Origin: Halomonas sp. McH1-25
GTDB taxonomy: Bacteria > Pseudomonadota > Gammaproteobacteria > Pseudomonadales > Halomonadaceae
Assembly: GCF_022348165.1 (NCBI RefSeq)
Contig: NZ_JAKRFI010000001.1
Coordinates: 496,001-560,000 of the forward strand
Length of the DNA: 64,000 nucleotides
Reading direction: 5' to 3'
Both the position numbers and the translations under genes were made by a program. The notes beneath the pieces were generated by a model, which was given only the letters and a program-made list of their open reading frames with translations, made no database searches and was not told where the DNA came from. Shown here piece by piece: positions 36,194 through 44,950 of the stretch; position 1 is the stretch's first letter, and each line of letters opens with the position of its first letter.

Positions 36194-36224
36194 GACTCCA
36201 CCTCTTAACCATAGCGGTGGAGTC
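36194..36224 (+). promoter_or_regulatory. Hairpin that buries the ykgJ ribosome site
   Basis: A 9-bp perfect stem, GACTCCACC (36194-36202) with GGTGGAGTC (36216-36224). The right arm contains GGTGGAG, the ribosome site of the ATG at 36230. It also starts 9 nt after the mscS stop and is followed by CTTTCC, so it may be a weak terminator, a translation block, or both. Confidence 0.6.
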
Positions 36225-36229
36225 TTTCC

Positions 36230-36478
36230 ATGGCGTGTCGCGCCGGTTGCGGTGCCTGTTGCATCGCTCCCTCGATCAGTTCGCCCATCCCGGGAATGCC
36301 ACAAGGCAAGCCGGCCGGGGTGCGCTGCATCCAACTCGACGAGAACAACCTGTGTCGGCTTTTCAACGATCCGACACGCCCTGCCGTCTGCCAGCGTTTC
36401 GATTATGATCCCGACCTTTGCGGCAGCGACCGTGAAGAGGCAGTGAAAAACATCATGGTTCTTGAAGCAGCCACTTGA
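36230..36478 (+). CDS. YkgJ-family cysteine cluster protein
   Basis: An 82-residue protein with Cys3, Cys7, Cys10 and Cys11 in a CRAGCGACC motif and further cysteines (RCIQL, LCRLF, AVCQRF, LCGS). This is the UPF0153/YkgJ family, thought to bind Zn or an Fe-S cluster; the cellular role is unknown. Beside it, on the other strand, is a COG0523 GTPase with a Zur-like site, so a metal-related function is possible. Confidence 0.85.
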   Translation: MACRAGCGACCIAPSISSPIPGMPQGKPAGVRCIQLDENNLCRLFNDPTRPAVCQRFDYDPDLCGSDREEAVKNIMVLEAAT

Positions 36479-36506
36479 AAACCAATCAAAAGATAACGGT
36501 ATATAC

Positions 36507-37541
36507 TTAAGCGGACGAAACGACCTGGCAACGCTGCCATTCCTGTTCCAGTGTGACAGCCTCGGGAAGCTGTTCGCCGATCAGTTCGACACGCGAATCG
36601 CGACGCCAGGCGGCACCCTCCAGCGACAGGCAGCCATTGCTGCGGCTGAGCGCTTTCCAACCTGACGACGTGTGCCATATTCCCTTGAGGCGTACATTGT
36701 TGGGCAGGCCGTCGATTGCACAGGTCAGCCGGTCAAGATCGAACGTATCATCGGGATGCCAGCGCCAGCCCAGGCTGGAATATCCCAGCGATCTCCCTTC
36801 GTCACGTACCGGCTGTCCCGGCGTGGGCTGGCGGTAGTCGAAGGCATCCAGCATAACGGCCTGGCCATCACCTTCGAGCCGGTGGGATGCAGGCCGCTGC
36901 ACCGCCTCCTGCCAATGCGCGCTGGCGTGCAAAAGATGCTCAATGGTCATGGATTGAATATCGTGCAACCAACGCTTGGCCGGCCACAGACCGGCCACAA
37001 GCTTTCGGGCTGCCAGTATTTGCTGTGGCGAGGCAACGTCGGTCATGGATATCACCACCCCATCGGCCAGCGCCAACTGGTCCTGGAAGGTTTCATGCTG
37101 CAGCGCTCTGTCATCGTCCATGCGACGCGGGTCGAGCAGGACGATCACCTCGCTGACCGCCAACGATTCGCTGAATGCCTCGCTGCGCAACACATCCAGC
37201 AGGCCCGACGGATGCCCGAGCCCCGATGGCTCAATTAGCAGTCGGTCGGGTTTACTGCGATGCAGAAGGTTGACCAGCCCCGCCTGTAAGACGAAAGCCA
37301 GCTGGCAACACAGACAGCCGCCCGGCAGTCCCTTGACCACCACGTCATCCCGCGCTTCGAACAAGGCCTGATCGATACCCACCTGACCGAATTCATTGAC
37401 CAGGATCGCCCAACGCTCTTGGGGTGGCTTGTGGCGAACGAGCGACTTGATAAAGGTGCTCTTACCGCTGCCGAGAAAACCGGTCACGATATGAACGGGA
37501 ATGGGCTGCTCAGGCAGCCGGTTTTTGCGTGAGCGTGGCAT
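36507..37541 (-). CDS. CobW/COG0523 family metal-chaperone GTPase
   Basis: A 344-residue P-loop GTPase with GFLGSGKS (21-28), the metal motif GCLCC (75-79, Cys76, Cys78, Cys79) and the CobW C-terminal domain (about 240-340; GIWHTSSGW). Family members bind Zn or Co and insert metal under limitation (ZNG1/YeiR/YciC-type). A Zur-like palindrome just before the ATG suggests zinc-repressed expression. There are no cobalamin genes nearby, so a zinc role is likelier than cobalamin synthesis. No conspicuous His-rich tail. Confidence 0.88.
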   Translation of the reverse strand: MPRSRKNRLPEQPIPVHIVTGFLGSGKSTFIKSLVRHKPPQERWAILVNEFGQVGIDQALFEARDDVVVKGLPGGCLCCQLAFVLQAGLVNLLHRSKPDRLLIEPSGLGHPSGLLDVLRSEAFSESLAVSEVIVLLDPRRMDDDRALQHETFQDQLALADGVVISMTDVASPQQILAARKLVAGLWPAKRWLHDIQSMTIEHLLHASAHWQEAVQRPASHRLEGDGQAVMLDAFDYRQPTPGQPVRDEGRSLGYSSLGWRWHPDDTFDLDRLTCAIDGLPNNVRLKGIWHTSSGWKALSRSNGCLSLEGAAWRRDSRVELIGEQLPEAVTLEQEWQRCQVVSSA

Positions 37542-37553
37542 GATGGCTCCATA

Positions 37554-37570
37554 TTGTTACTTTATAACAA
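37554..37570 (-). promoter_or_regulatory. Candidate Zur operator
   Basis: A perfect inverted repeat TTGTTA (37554-37559), 5 nt, TAACAA (37565-37570), within a locally A+T-rich stretch 13 nt upstream of the COG0523 GTPase ATG. It resembles the gammaproteobacterial Zur box (GTTATANTATAAC) in the outer arms. COG0523 genes are frequent Zur targets. Confidence 0.55.
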
Positions 37571-37626
37571 TAACAGGTCATCGCCAGCGCGTCAGTACTC
37601 CTTTATTCGACTAGAGTCCTTGGCGG

Positions 37627-37658
37627 AAAACAAAAAGGGCGCAGCTGAACTGCGCCCT
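37627..37658 (-). terminator. Rho-independent terminator of ppiD
   Basis: Stem AGGGCGCAG (37636-37644) with its complement at 37650-37658, loop of 5. On the minus strand it is followed by TTTTTGTTTTCC. It lies 34 nt after the ppiD stop. Confidence 0.9.
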
Positions 37659-37691
37659 CCGGCAATGGCAAACGTCTATGCTATTGACGCA

Positions 37692-39518
37692 TTACATGCG
37701 CTCGATATCTGCATTTTCACGCAACGTCTCGAGCAGTCCCTGTATTGCCGCCTGGGCACGCAGGCGCTCGGCCATTTGCACGACGAAAGCATCGATCTGG
37801 CCGTCAGCGGAAACGTCACCCGCCTCCACGTCGGTCAAGGCAATCAAGGCTACGCCCTGGGGTGTCACCGCCTGCCCATATACAGGGTCGCTGCCCTCGG
37901 GTCTGGGGAGCCGGAAAGCCTGCTGCAGAATCGGCTGCGGGACAGCGGCTTCCTGCTGACGAGAGACGCTATCGACCTGCTGCCAGTCGAGATTCAGCGA
38001 GTCGCCGTTGCGCAGCGCCTGTGCCATTTCGGCCGCCCTCTCGCGCAACGCCTCAGCCACCTTCTCCTGTTCGACGGCGCTACGTACCTGTTCCTGCACC
38101 TCATCCAACGGCAACGTGGTCGCTTCGCGATGGTCGGTGACACGCAGCACCATGCGACGCTGTTCGTCGAGCTCGAGCACCTCGCTGTTGTAACCGTTCT
38201 CCAGCACGTCCGTCTCGAAAGCCGCCGCCATGACGCCGGGCTCCGCTAGTACGCCGCTTGCACCATCACGGGAAACCCAGTCGCTCTGTTGCAATTCCAG
38301 CCCGAGGTCTTCCGCGACACTGGCCAGGTCATCGGCTGCAAAGCTCTCGTCGATCAGGCGCTGAGCCTGCTCGTTAAAGACATCACTCGCTTGCTCCATG
38401 GCGACGTCTTCACGCAACGTATCGCGCATTTCTTCGAATGGCGGAATATCCAGGTCGGTAACTTTAATGAGGTGTAGGCCGTTATCGGTCTCGACGATGT
38501 CCGACACTTGGCCCGGCTCCAGAGAAAACGCCGCATCCTCGAAGGATTCGCCAAAGAAGCCGCGATTGATGAAGCCCAGATCGCCCTCGCTATCGGCAGT
38601 CGTCTCATCGTCGGAATATTCAGCCGCCAGGTCAGCAAAGTTCTCACCGGCTGCCAAGCGCTCCTTCACCTCCAGCAACCGCGCCCGAGCCTCTTCACGG
38701 GTCCGCTGGTCCCCGAACGTCACCATGATATGCGACACCCGCCGACCTGCCTCACGCTCGCGTTCGGCATAGGCGTCGCGCAGCGTCTGCTCATCCACCT
38801 GAAGGTCTTCTGCCAGATTCGCCTGATCGAGTATCACGTAGGCCAAACGGACCTGCTCGGGACGGCGAAACTGCTCCTGGTTGGTCTGATAATAGGATTG
38901 CAGTTCCTGCTCTGACACGACGATATCGTCTTCCAGATCGTCCCGCGTCAGAACATGGTAACGGAAGCTACGCGTCTGGCGTTGCAACTCGACGAAACGC
39001 TCACGTTCGCTGTCGAGCATGAACTCGCTGGTAGCCAGCCCCTGCTGGACTTGTTGGCGGATCAGATCTTCCCGAAGTTGCTGGCGAAAGGACAGCGGCG
39101 TGTAACCGGCGCTGGCCAGACGGTTGCGAAAGATTTCCTGGGAGAACTTACCGCTTTGGTCCTGAAACTCTGGAAGGCTGACGATCATATGATCTATCTG
39201 CGTCTCGGAGGCGTACAGACCGCCCTCTTCGGCGTACTGGCCCAGCACTTCACGCGACACCAGTTGCTCGATCACCTGGTTGCGCAATTCCCGCTCCTGC
39301 TCGGGCGGCACCTGGCCGGAGCGAATAGCGCGCTGAACCTCGGTCTCCACTTCTTGGCGAGTGATTGGCTCGCCGTTTACCTCGGCAACATTGTCGCTAC
39401 CCGAAGTAAACAGGCCGATCAACGATTCGACGCCGAACAGCGCGAGAGCGACGATGACCGCACCGACAATGACCTTGGCGATCATGCTTTGGGAGCGATC
39501 CCGGATTTGTTGCAGCAT
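37692..39518 (-). CDS. ppiD: Periplasmic folding chaperone / peptidyl-prolyl isomerase PpiD
   Basis: A 608-residue protein anchored by one N-terminal helix (residues about 12-34, MIAKVIVGAVIVALALFGVESLIG), with a SurA-N-like chaperone part (VNGEPITRQEVETEVQRAIRSG, LREDLIRQQVQQGLATSEF) and a central parvulin domain (about 255-350; RRVSHIMVTFGDQRT, FINRGFFGESFEDAAFSL). It assists outer-membrane and exported proteins at the translocon exit. Family position after hupB is conserved in gammaproteobacteria. The ATG at 39518 (MLQQIRDRSQS) follows GAGGCCAGC; a longer frame is rejected. Confidence 0.95.
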   Translation of the reverse strand: MLQQIRDRSQSMIAKVIVGAVIVALALFGVESLIGLFTSGSDNVAEVNGEPITRQEVETEVQRAIRSGQVPPEQERELRNQVIEQLVSREVLGQYAEEGGLYASETQIDHMIVSLPEFQDQSGKFSQEIFRNRLASAGYTPLSFRQQLREDLIRQQVQQGLATSEFMLDSERERFVELQRQTRSFRYHVLTRDDLEDDIVVSEQELQSYYQTNQEQFRRPEQVRLAYVILDQANLAEDLQVDEQTLRDAYAEREREAGRRVSHIMVTFGDQRTREEARARLLEVKERLAAGENFADLAAEYSDDETTADSEGDLGFINRGFFGESFEDAAFSLEPGQVSDIVETDNGLHLIKVTDLDIPPFEEMRDTLREDVAMEQASDVFNEQAQRLIDESFAADDLASVAEDLGLELQQSDWVSRDGASGVLAEPGVMAAAFETDVLENGYNSEVLELDEQRRMVLRVTDHREATTLPLDEVQEQVRSAVEQEKVAEALRERAAEMAQALRNGDSLNLDWQQVDSVSRQQEAAVPQPILQQAFRLPRPEGSDPVYGQAVTPQGVALIALTDVEAGDVSADGQIDAFVVQMAERLRAQAAIQGLLETLRENADIERM

Positions 39519-39542
39519 GCTGGCCTCAAATGCTGTTTGTTG

Positions 39543-39574
39543 AAATAAAAAAGCGCATCGCTTACGCGATGCGC
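39543..39574 (-). terminator. Rho-independent terminator of hupB
   Basis: GCGCATCGC (39553-39561) with GCGATGCGC (39566-39574), 4-nt loop, then TTTTTTATTTC on the minus strand. It lies 120 nt after hupB and 25 nt before the ppiD ATG, so ppiD must have some read-through or its own promoter further up. Confidence 0.9.
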
Positions 39575-39696
39575 CTGGCAGCAGGGACATGGATGGCAGC
39601 TAACCGGCAAGGTGGGATGTTCAACGGCATGGGTTGACCATCAGCGCCCTGATGTCACTGCCAGGCCCCGCGCTTGCACCCGGGGACGTCAGCGAA

Positions 39697-39969
39697 TCAG
39701 TTGACCGAGTCCTTGAGCGCCTTGCCCGCCTTGAAGCTGGGCACCTTGGCTGCACTGATGTCGATCGGCTGACCAGTCTGGGGATTGCGGCCAGTGCGAG
39801 CAGCGCGCTCCTTGACGGTAAAGGTACCGAAGCCGACCAAGGCAACGGAATCGCCCTTCTTCAGACTCTCGGTGACGGACTCGATCATCGCATCCAACGC
39901 ACGGCTTGCAGCTGCCTTGGGAATGTCGGCAGATGCGGCGATGGCTTCGATCAGCTCGGATTTATTCAC
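39697..39969 (-). CDS. hupB: DNA-binding protein HU-beta
   Basis: A 90-residue HU protein with the full family pattern [46 protein letters not shown] and [19 protein letters not shown]. It bends and compacts DNA as an HU dimer. Gene order lon-hupB-ppiD is conserved. A strong sigma-70 promoter is upstream. Confidence 0.97.
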   Translation of the reverse strand: MNKSELIEAIAASADIPKAAASRALDAMIESVTESLKKGDSVALVGFGTFTVKERAARTGRNPQTGQPIDISAAKVPSFKAGKALKDSVN

Positions 39970-40050
39970 ACTTCACCCCTTGACTGTTTCGGAAATTACT
40001 GAAAATCGGCGCTTCTTTAGGGCGGCTTACGCGATCACAGCAAAGCGCAA

Positions 40051-40080
40051 TTTATAGCAATGCGGTAAAACTTCTGTCAA
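40051..40080 (-). promoter_or_regulatory. Sigma-70 promoter of hupB
   Basis: On the minus strand TTGACA (40080-40075), 18-nt spacer, TATAAA (40056-40051). The -35 is perfect. It lies between lon and hupB and gives a leader of about 75 nt. Confidence 0.75.
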
Positions 40081-40098
40081 GCGACCTTCGGCGCCAAG

Positions 40099-40131
40099 CC
40101 CCGTCATAACGGGGTTTTCACCCCGTTATGA
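40099..40131 (-). terminator. Overlapping alternative hairpins after lon
   Basis: Stem TCATAACGGGG (40104-40114) pairs with CCCCGTTATGA (40121-40131), 6-nt loop. The left part CCCCGT (40099-40104) can instead pair with ACGGGG (40109-40114), so two folds exclude each other. No U-run follows on the minus strand. It probably ends or processes the lon mRNA, 14 nt after its stop. Confidence 0.5.
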
Positions 40132-40145
40132 TACATAAAAAACCG

Positions 40146-42554
40146 TTAGTGCGTGCTGACCATCGTATGCGAAGAAGCTGCTTCATCGGGACGATTATCA
40201 TCGCTGGACACATCGGAAGGATCAATCAACGCTACGTCAAGAACCTCATCGATCCAACGCACAGGACGTATATCCAGAGCATCGGTGATGTTGTCGGGAA
40301 CTTCTTTGAGGTCGCGACGATTCTCTTCAGGAATAAGTACGATCTTTATACCACCCCGCCTTGCCGCCAGCAATTTCTCCTTCAGTCCACCGATCGGCAT
40401 GACTTCGCCGCGCAAGTTGACTTCCCCGGTCATCGCAACGTCACTGCGCACCGGGCGTTCCGTGTAGGCGGATACCATGGCAGTGACCATGGCGATCCCG
40501 GCGCTCGGGCCATCCTTGGGGGTGGCGCCTTCGGGCACGTGGATGTGCAGATCTTCCTTTTCGAAGCGCTCGGGATCGATTCCCATGGGCACGGCACGGG
40601 CACGGACGACAGTATGCGCCGCATCGACCGACTCCTTCATGACGTTACCTAGCGATCCCGTCTTGTTCAGGCGTCCTTTGCCCGGCGTGACGACCGACTC
40701 GATGTTGAGCAGTTCGCCGCCGACCGAAGTCCAGGCCAGGCCGGTAACCCGCCCCACCTGGTGCTCCTTGTCGGCCAAGCCATAACTGTAACGCCGAACC
40801 CCAGCATAGGCTTCGATATCCTCGGCTGTGAGCGATTGTGCCGTCAGCGCACCTTGCTTGCCTTCCTTCTCGACACGCTCGCGAAGCACCTTGCGACACA
40901 CCTTGGCTATCTGACGCTCGAGCTCACGTACCCCCGCCTCGCGAGTATAGTAGCGAATGAGTTCGAGAATCGCCTCGTCGGATATCGCCAGCTCGTCCTC
41001 CTTCAGGCCATTGGCCTTGAGCTGCTTGGGCACCAGATAGCGCTTGGCGATGGCGAGCTTCTCATCCTCGGTATAACCCGGCAGGCGTATGATCTCCATG
41101 CGATCGAGCAAGGGTCCGGGAATGTTCATCGAGTTCGCGGTACAGATGAACATCACATCCGAGAGGTCGTAATCGAGCTCCAGATAATGATCGCTGAATT
41201 TATCGTTCTGCTCGGGATCGAGCACTTCGAGAAGCGCCGATGCCGGATCGCCACGATGATCCATGCCGATCTTGTCGACCTCATCGAGCAAGAACAGCGG
41301 GTTCTTGACGCCGGCCTTGCTCATGCGCTGAATCAACTTACCCGGCAGCGAGCCGATGTAGGTCCGGCGATGTCCGCGGATCTCCGACTCGTCCCTCACG
41401 CCGCCCAGAGCGAGGCGCACATACTTGCGATTGGTTGCGCGAGCGATCGACTGACCCAGCGACGTCTTGCCGACGCCAGGCGGCCCGACCAGGCACAACA
41501 CCGGCCCCTTGAGCTTCTTGACACGTTTCTGCACGGCCAGGTACTCGAGAATGCGCTCCTTGACCTCTTCCAGGCCATAGTGATCCTCATCCAGCACCGA
41601 GACCGCATGCGCCAGGTCGTGCTTGACGCGCGTGCGCTTTTTCCAGGGCACCGACACCAGCCAATCCAGATACGAACGTACCACGGACGCCTCGGCCGAG
41701 GTGGGCGCCATCATCTTGAGCTTGCCCAGTTCCTGGCTTGCCTTTTCGGCAGCCTCGGCAGGCATGCCGGATTCCTTGATTAGCTTCTCGTACTTGTCAG
41801 CCTCGTTGGGTACGTTCTCGAGCTCACCCATTTCCTTCTGGATGGCTTTCATTTGCTCGTTGAGGTAGTACTCACGCTGCGACTTTTCCATCTGGTCCTT
41901 GACGCGCGAGCGGATGCGCTTTTCCACCTGCAGCAGATCGATTTCGGATTCGATCAATGCCATCAGGTGTTCGATGCGGTCACGCACGCGGTCCATCTCG
42001 AGCAGTTCCTGCTTGTCGCCGATCTTGAGCGACAGATGGGCGCAGATCGTATCGACGAGCCGGCTTGGGTCCTCGATACCCTGTAACGAGCTGAGTACCT
42101 CGTTGGGCACTTTCTTGGACAGCTTCACGTACTGTTCGAACTGGTTGAGCAACACCCTGACGAGCGACTCCTGCTCGCGGTCGGAAAGCGGCAAGCTCTC
42201 GCGCAGCACGATATCGGCAATGCTGTACCCCGACTCGGCGAGACCTACATGCCGCACATCGGCGCGCGACGTCCCCTCGATGAGCACCTTGACGGTCCCG
42301 TCCGGCAACTTGAGCAGTTGCATGATATCCGCCACGGTGCCCACCGAGAACAGATCTTCAGTCCCCGGATCATCCTGGCCGGCCTCGCGCTGGGCCACCA
42401 GCAACACACGCTTGTCGGCGTCCATGGCCGCCTCGAGGGCCTGGATGGACTTTTCACGCCCGACGAACAGGGGGATGACCATCTGCGGGTAGACGACAAC
42501 ATCCCGCAATGGGAGAAGGGGCAGACTCAGTGTCTGTTCGGCGTTCTGCTGCAT
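40146..42554 (-). CDS. lon: ATP-dependent protease Lon
   Basis: An 802-residue Lon with the LON N-domain (LSLPLLPLRDVVVYPQMVIPLFVG), AAA+ module (Walker A GPPGVGKTSLGQSIA, Walker B PLFLLDEVDKIG) and the Ser-Lys protease domain (KDGPSAGIAM with the catalytic Ser; GGLKEKLLAA with the Lys). It degrades misfolded and regulatory proteins. The ATG at 42554 (MQQNAEQTLSLPLL) follows GAGGA; the frame upstream to 42680 has atypical residues. A sigma-32-like promoter lies about 215 nt upstream. Confidence 0.97.
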   Translation of the reverse strand: MQQNAEQTLSLPLLPLRDVVVYPQMVIPLFVGREKSIQALEAAMDADKRVLLVAQREAGQDDPGTEDLFSVGTVADIMQLLKLPDGTVKVLIEGTSRADVRHVGLAESGYSIADIVLRESLPLSDREQESLVRVLLNQFEQYVKLSKKVPNEVLSSLQGIEDPSRLVDTICAHLSLKIGDKQELLEMDRVRDRIEHLMALIESEIDLLQVEKRIRSRVKDQMEKSQREYYLNEQMKAIQKEMGELENVPNEADKYEKLIKESGMPAEAAEKASQELGKLKMMAPTSAEASVVRSYLDWLVSVPWKKRTRVKHDLAHAVSVLDEDHYGLEEVKERILEYLAVQKRVKKLKGPVLCLVGPPGVGKTSLGQSIARATNRKYVRLALGGVRDESEIRGHRRTYIGSLPGKLIQRMSKAGVKNPLFLLDEVDKIGMDHRGDPASALLEVLDPEQNDKFSDHYLELDYDLSDVMFICTANSMNIPGPLLDRMEIIRLPGYTEDEKLAIAKRYLVPKQLKANGLKEDELAISDEAILELIRYYTREAGVRELERQIAKVCRKVLRERVEKEGKQGALTAQSLTAEDIEAYAGVRRYSYGLADKEHQVGRVTGLAWTSVGGELLNIESVVTPGKGRLNKTGSLGNVMKESVDAAHTVVRARAVPMGIDPERFEKEDLHIHVPEGATPKDGPSAGIAMVTAMVSAYTERPVRSDVAMTGEVNLRGEVMPIGGLKEKLLAARRGGIKIVLIPEENRRDLKEVPDNITDALDIRPVRWIDEVLDVALIDPSDVSSDDNRPDEAASSHTMVSTH

Positions 42555-42767
42555 CGCAGACAGTTCCTCACGATTCGAATGTTTGGTCACCAGGTACAAC
42601 GCCTGGCTTGGCGGTTCGCAGCCGGCAAGAACGATATGACAGGAGCCTGTGGATCCTGTTCGGACAGACCGACCCGACACGCATCGGCCGGAACCGAGTG
42701 AACGATTCTCCTTAGTCAGCCAGGTCGAGTATTTTCCTAGCGCGGCAATCGACTATTGGGACAAGGA

Positions 42768-42793
42768 ATGGGGGCGAAAGTGTCAGTTTACAA
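42768..42793 (-). promoter_or_regulatory. Candidate sigma-32 (heat-shock) promoter of lon
   Basis: On the minus strand TTGTAAA (42793-42787), 13 nt, CCCCAT (42773-42768). This is near the RpoH consensus CTTGAAA-N13-CCCCAT. It is in the 316-bp gap between clpX and lon, which otherwise holds only the clpX terminator. Confidence 0.6.
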
Positions 42794-42830
42794 CCGACAG
42801 GTAACAACAAGCTCCGCGGCCGAACATACG

Positions 42831-42853
42831 AAAAGGGGGCCATGACGGCCCCC
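42831..42853 (-). terminator. Rho-independent terminator of clpX
   Basis: GGGGGCC (42835-42841) with GGCCCCC (42847-42853) and a 5-nt loop; TTTTCG follows on the minus strand. It starts 18 nt after the clpX stop. Confidence 0.85.
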
Positions 42854-42870
42854 TCCCGAACGGATGAGCA

Positions 42871-44148
42871 TCAGCCATCCTTGTTCGCGACCTTGCTCTC
42901 TTCCTGATTCGAATACATGAGCAACGGTTCGCTTTCGCCAGCGATAACGGACTCGTCGATGACCACCTTGGTGACGCCTTCGAGAGAAGGCACCTCATAC
43001 ATGGTATCGAGCAGCACAGATTCGAGAATCGAACGCAGGCCGCGGGCGCCGGTCTTGCGAGTCATCGCCTTGCGTGCAACCGCCCGCAACGCATCCTCGC
43101 GAAAATCGAGCTCGACGTTCTCCATCTCGAACAGCTTGGCATACTGCTTGACCAGCGAGTTCTTGGGCTCGGTAAGTATCTGCACGAGCGCTTCTTCGCT
43201 GAGCTCCGTCAGGGTGGCAATCACCGGCAGACGACCGACGAATTCGGGAATCAGCCCGAACTTGACCAGATCTTCGGGCTCGACTCCGGCGAGAACATCG
43301 CCAACGCCCTTGCTGGAATCCTTGCTCTTGACCGTCGCGTTGAAGCCGATCCCGCCTTTCTCGGCACGATCGCGAATCACCTTGTCCAACCCGGCGAAGG
43401 CCCCGCCGACGATGAACAGGATATTGCCGGTATCGACCTGCAGGAACTCCTGCTGCGGGTGCTTGCGTCCCCCTTGGGGAGGCACCGAAGCCGTAGTGCC
43501 CTCGATCAACTTGAGCAGCGCCTGCTGCACACCTTCACCGGAGACGTCACGGGTGATCGACGGGTTATCGGACTTGCGCGATATCTTGTCGATCTCGTCG
43601 ATATAGACGATGCCGCGCTGGGCTTTCTCGACATCGTAATCGCACTTCTGCAACAGTTTCTGGATGATGTTCTCGACGTCCTCGCCGACGTACCCCGCCT
43701 CAGTCAGCGTCGTAGCGTCAGCGATGGTGAAGGGCACGTTGAGTAGACGCGCCAGGGTCTCGGCCAGCAACGTCTTGCCGCTGCCGGTCGGCCCGATCAG
43801 CAGAATGTTGGACTTGCCGAGTTCGACGTCGTCGCCCTTCACTCCAGCGCGCAAGCGCTTGTAGTGATTGTACACCGCGACGGACAGCACCATCTTGGCC
43901 CGGTCCTGCCCGATCACGTAGTCATCGAGTGTATCGCGGATCTCACGTGGAGCTGGCAGGCGATCTTCGTCACCCTCGGCATCGGCCTCCAGAACCTCCT
44001 CGCGAATGATGTCGTTGCACAAGTCGACACACTCGTCGCAGATATAGACGGAAGGGCCTGCGATCAGCTTGCGTACTTCGTTCTGGTTTTTGCCACAGAA
44101 CGAGCAGTACAGCAGCTTACCCTCGTCTTTGCCTTTGCCGTCGGCCAT
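42871..44148 (-). CDS. clpX: ATP-dependent Clp protease ATPase subunit ClpX
   Basis: A 425-residue AAA+ unfoldase. The N-terminal C4 zinc-binding domain has Cys15, Cys18, Cys37 and Cys40. Walker A GPTGSGKT is at 119-126; pore-1 loop GYVGED and the IGF loop (GGIGFNATV) for ClpP docking are present, as is [10 protein letters not shown] (sensor 2). It unfolds substrates for ClpP. It lies 66 nt after clpP. Confidence 0.97.
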   Translation of the reverse strand: MADGKGKDEGKLLYCSFCGKNQNEVRKLIAGPSVYICDECVDLCNDIIREEVLEADAEGDEDRLPAPREIRDTLDDYVIGQDRAKMVLSVAVYNHYKRLRAGVKGDDVELGKSNILLIGPTGSGKTLLAETLARLLNVPFTIADATTLTEAGYVGEDVENIIQKLLQKCDYDVEKAQRGIVYIDEIDKISRKSDNPSITRDVSGEGVQQALLKLIEGTTASVPPQGGRKHPQQEFLQVDTGNILFIVGGAFAGLDKVIRDRAEKGGIGFNATVKSKDSSKGVGDVLAGVEPEDLVKFGLIPEFVGRLPVIATLTELSEEALVQILTEPKNSLVKQYAKLFEMENVELDFREDALRAVARKAMTRKTGARGLRSILESVLLDTMYEVPSLEGVTKVVIDESVIAGESEPLLMYSNQEESKVANKDG

Positions 44149-44214
44149 TCGCGTACCTCTTTCCGAAGACGGCCATGACGGCCGCCAGGATATGCATAGT
44201 TTACAATTACGCTA

Positions 44215-44835
44215 TCAGGATGCCGGGCGCTTAGCCAGCACGGCATCGATAAGGCCATATTCCACTGCTTGGTTGCCGTCCATGAAATTGTCACGGTCGG
44301 TATCTTTGGCAATCGTCTCGATGTCCTGTCCAGTATGATCGGCCAGAATACGATTCAGTTTATGGCGAATGTTGAGAATTTCACGCGTATGAATTTCGAT
44401 ATCCGACGCCTGCCCCTGATACCCACCGAGCGGCTGGTGGATCATCATGCGTGAATTCGGCAGACAGAAACGCTTGTCCTTGGCGCCGCCGGCCAGAAGC
44501 AACGCCCCCATGCTGGCGGCCTGCCCGATACACACGGTCGAGATGTCCGGCTTGACGAACTGCATGGTGTCATAAATGGACATACCTGCCGTTACCGACC
44601 CGCCGGGCGAGTTGATGTACAGATGAATGTCCTTGTCCGGGTTCTCGGACTCGAGGAACAACAGCTGTGCCACGACCAGGTTGGCCATGTAGTCTTCCAC
44701 CGGACCCACCAGGAAGATCACACGTTCCTTGAGCAGGCGCGAGTAAATATCGTAGGCCCGCTCACCGCGTGCGCTCTGCTCGACCACCATGGGGACCAGA
44801 CCGCCGGCGTTTTGAATATCGAACTCGTTGCCCAT
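44215..44835 (-). CDS. clpP: ATP-dependent Clp protease proteolytic subunit ClpP
   Basis: A 206-residue serine protease with the catalytic triad Ser108 (QAASMGA), His133 (MMIHQP) and Asp182 (TDRDNFM). The start has the usual [23 protein letters not shown]. It forms the tetradecameric chamber for ClpX. It is 115 nt after tig, separated by a hairpin. Confidence 0.97.
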   Translation of the reverse strand: MGNEFDIQNAGGLVPMVVEQSARGERAYDIYSRLLKERVIFLVGPVEDYMANLVVAQLLFLESENPDKDIHLYINSPGGSVTAGMSIYDTMQFVKPDISTVCIGQAASMGALLLAGGAKDKRFCLPNSRMMIHQPLGGYQGQASDIEIHTREILNIRHKLNRILADHTGQDIETIAKDTDRDNFMDGNQAVEYGLIDAVLAKRPAS

Positions 44836-44903
44836 TGCGTGACTACCTTAATCCGGTGATTTGTAACGTGATGCCTTGCTTACCCAGCCAGGCACATGAC
44901 TAT

Positions 44904-44925
44904 CGACCCGGCCGAAGCCGGGTCG
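44904..44925 (-). terminator. Hairpin after tig (terminator or attenuator)
   Basis: CGACCCGGC (44904-44912) and GCCGGGTCG (44917-44925) with a CGAA loop. There is no long U-run on the minus strand, so partial read-through from tig into clpP is likely. Confidence 0.6.
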
Positions 44926-44950
44926 TTCAGTCAGCTTGTACAGCGCCGCG

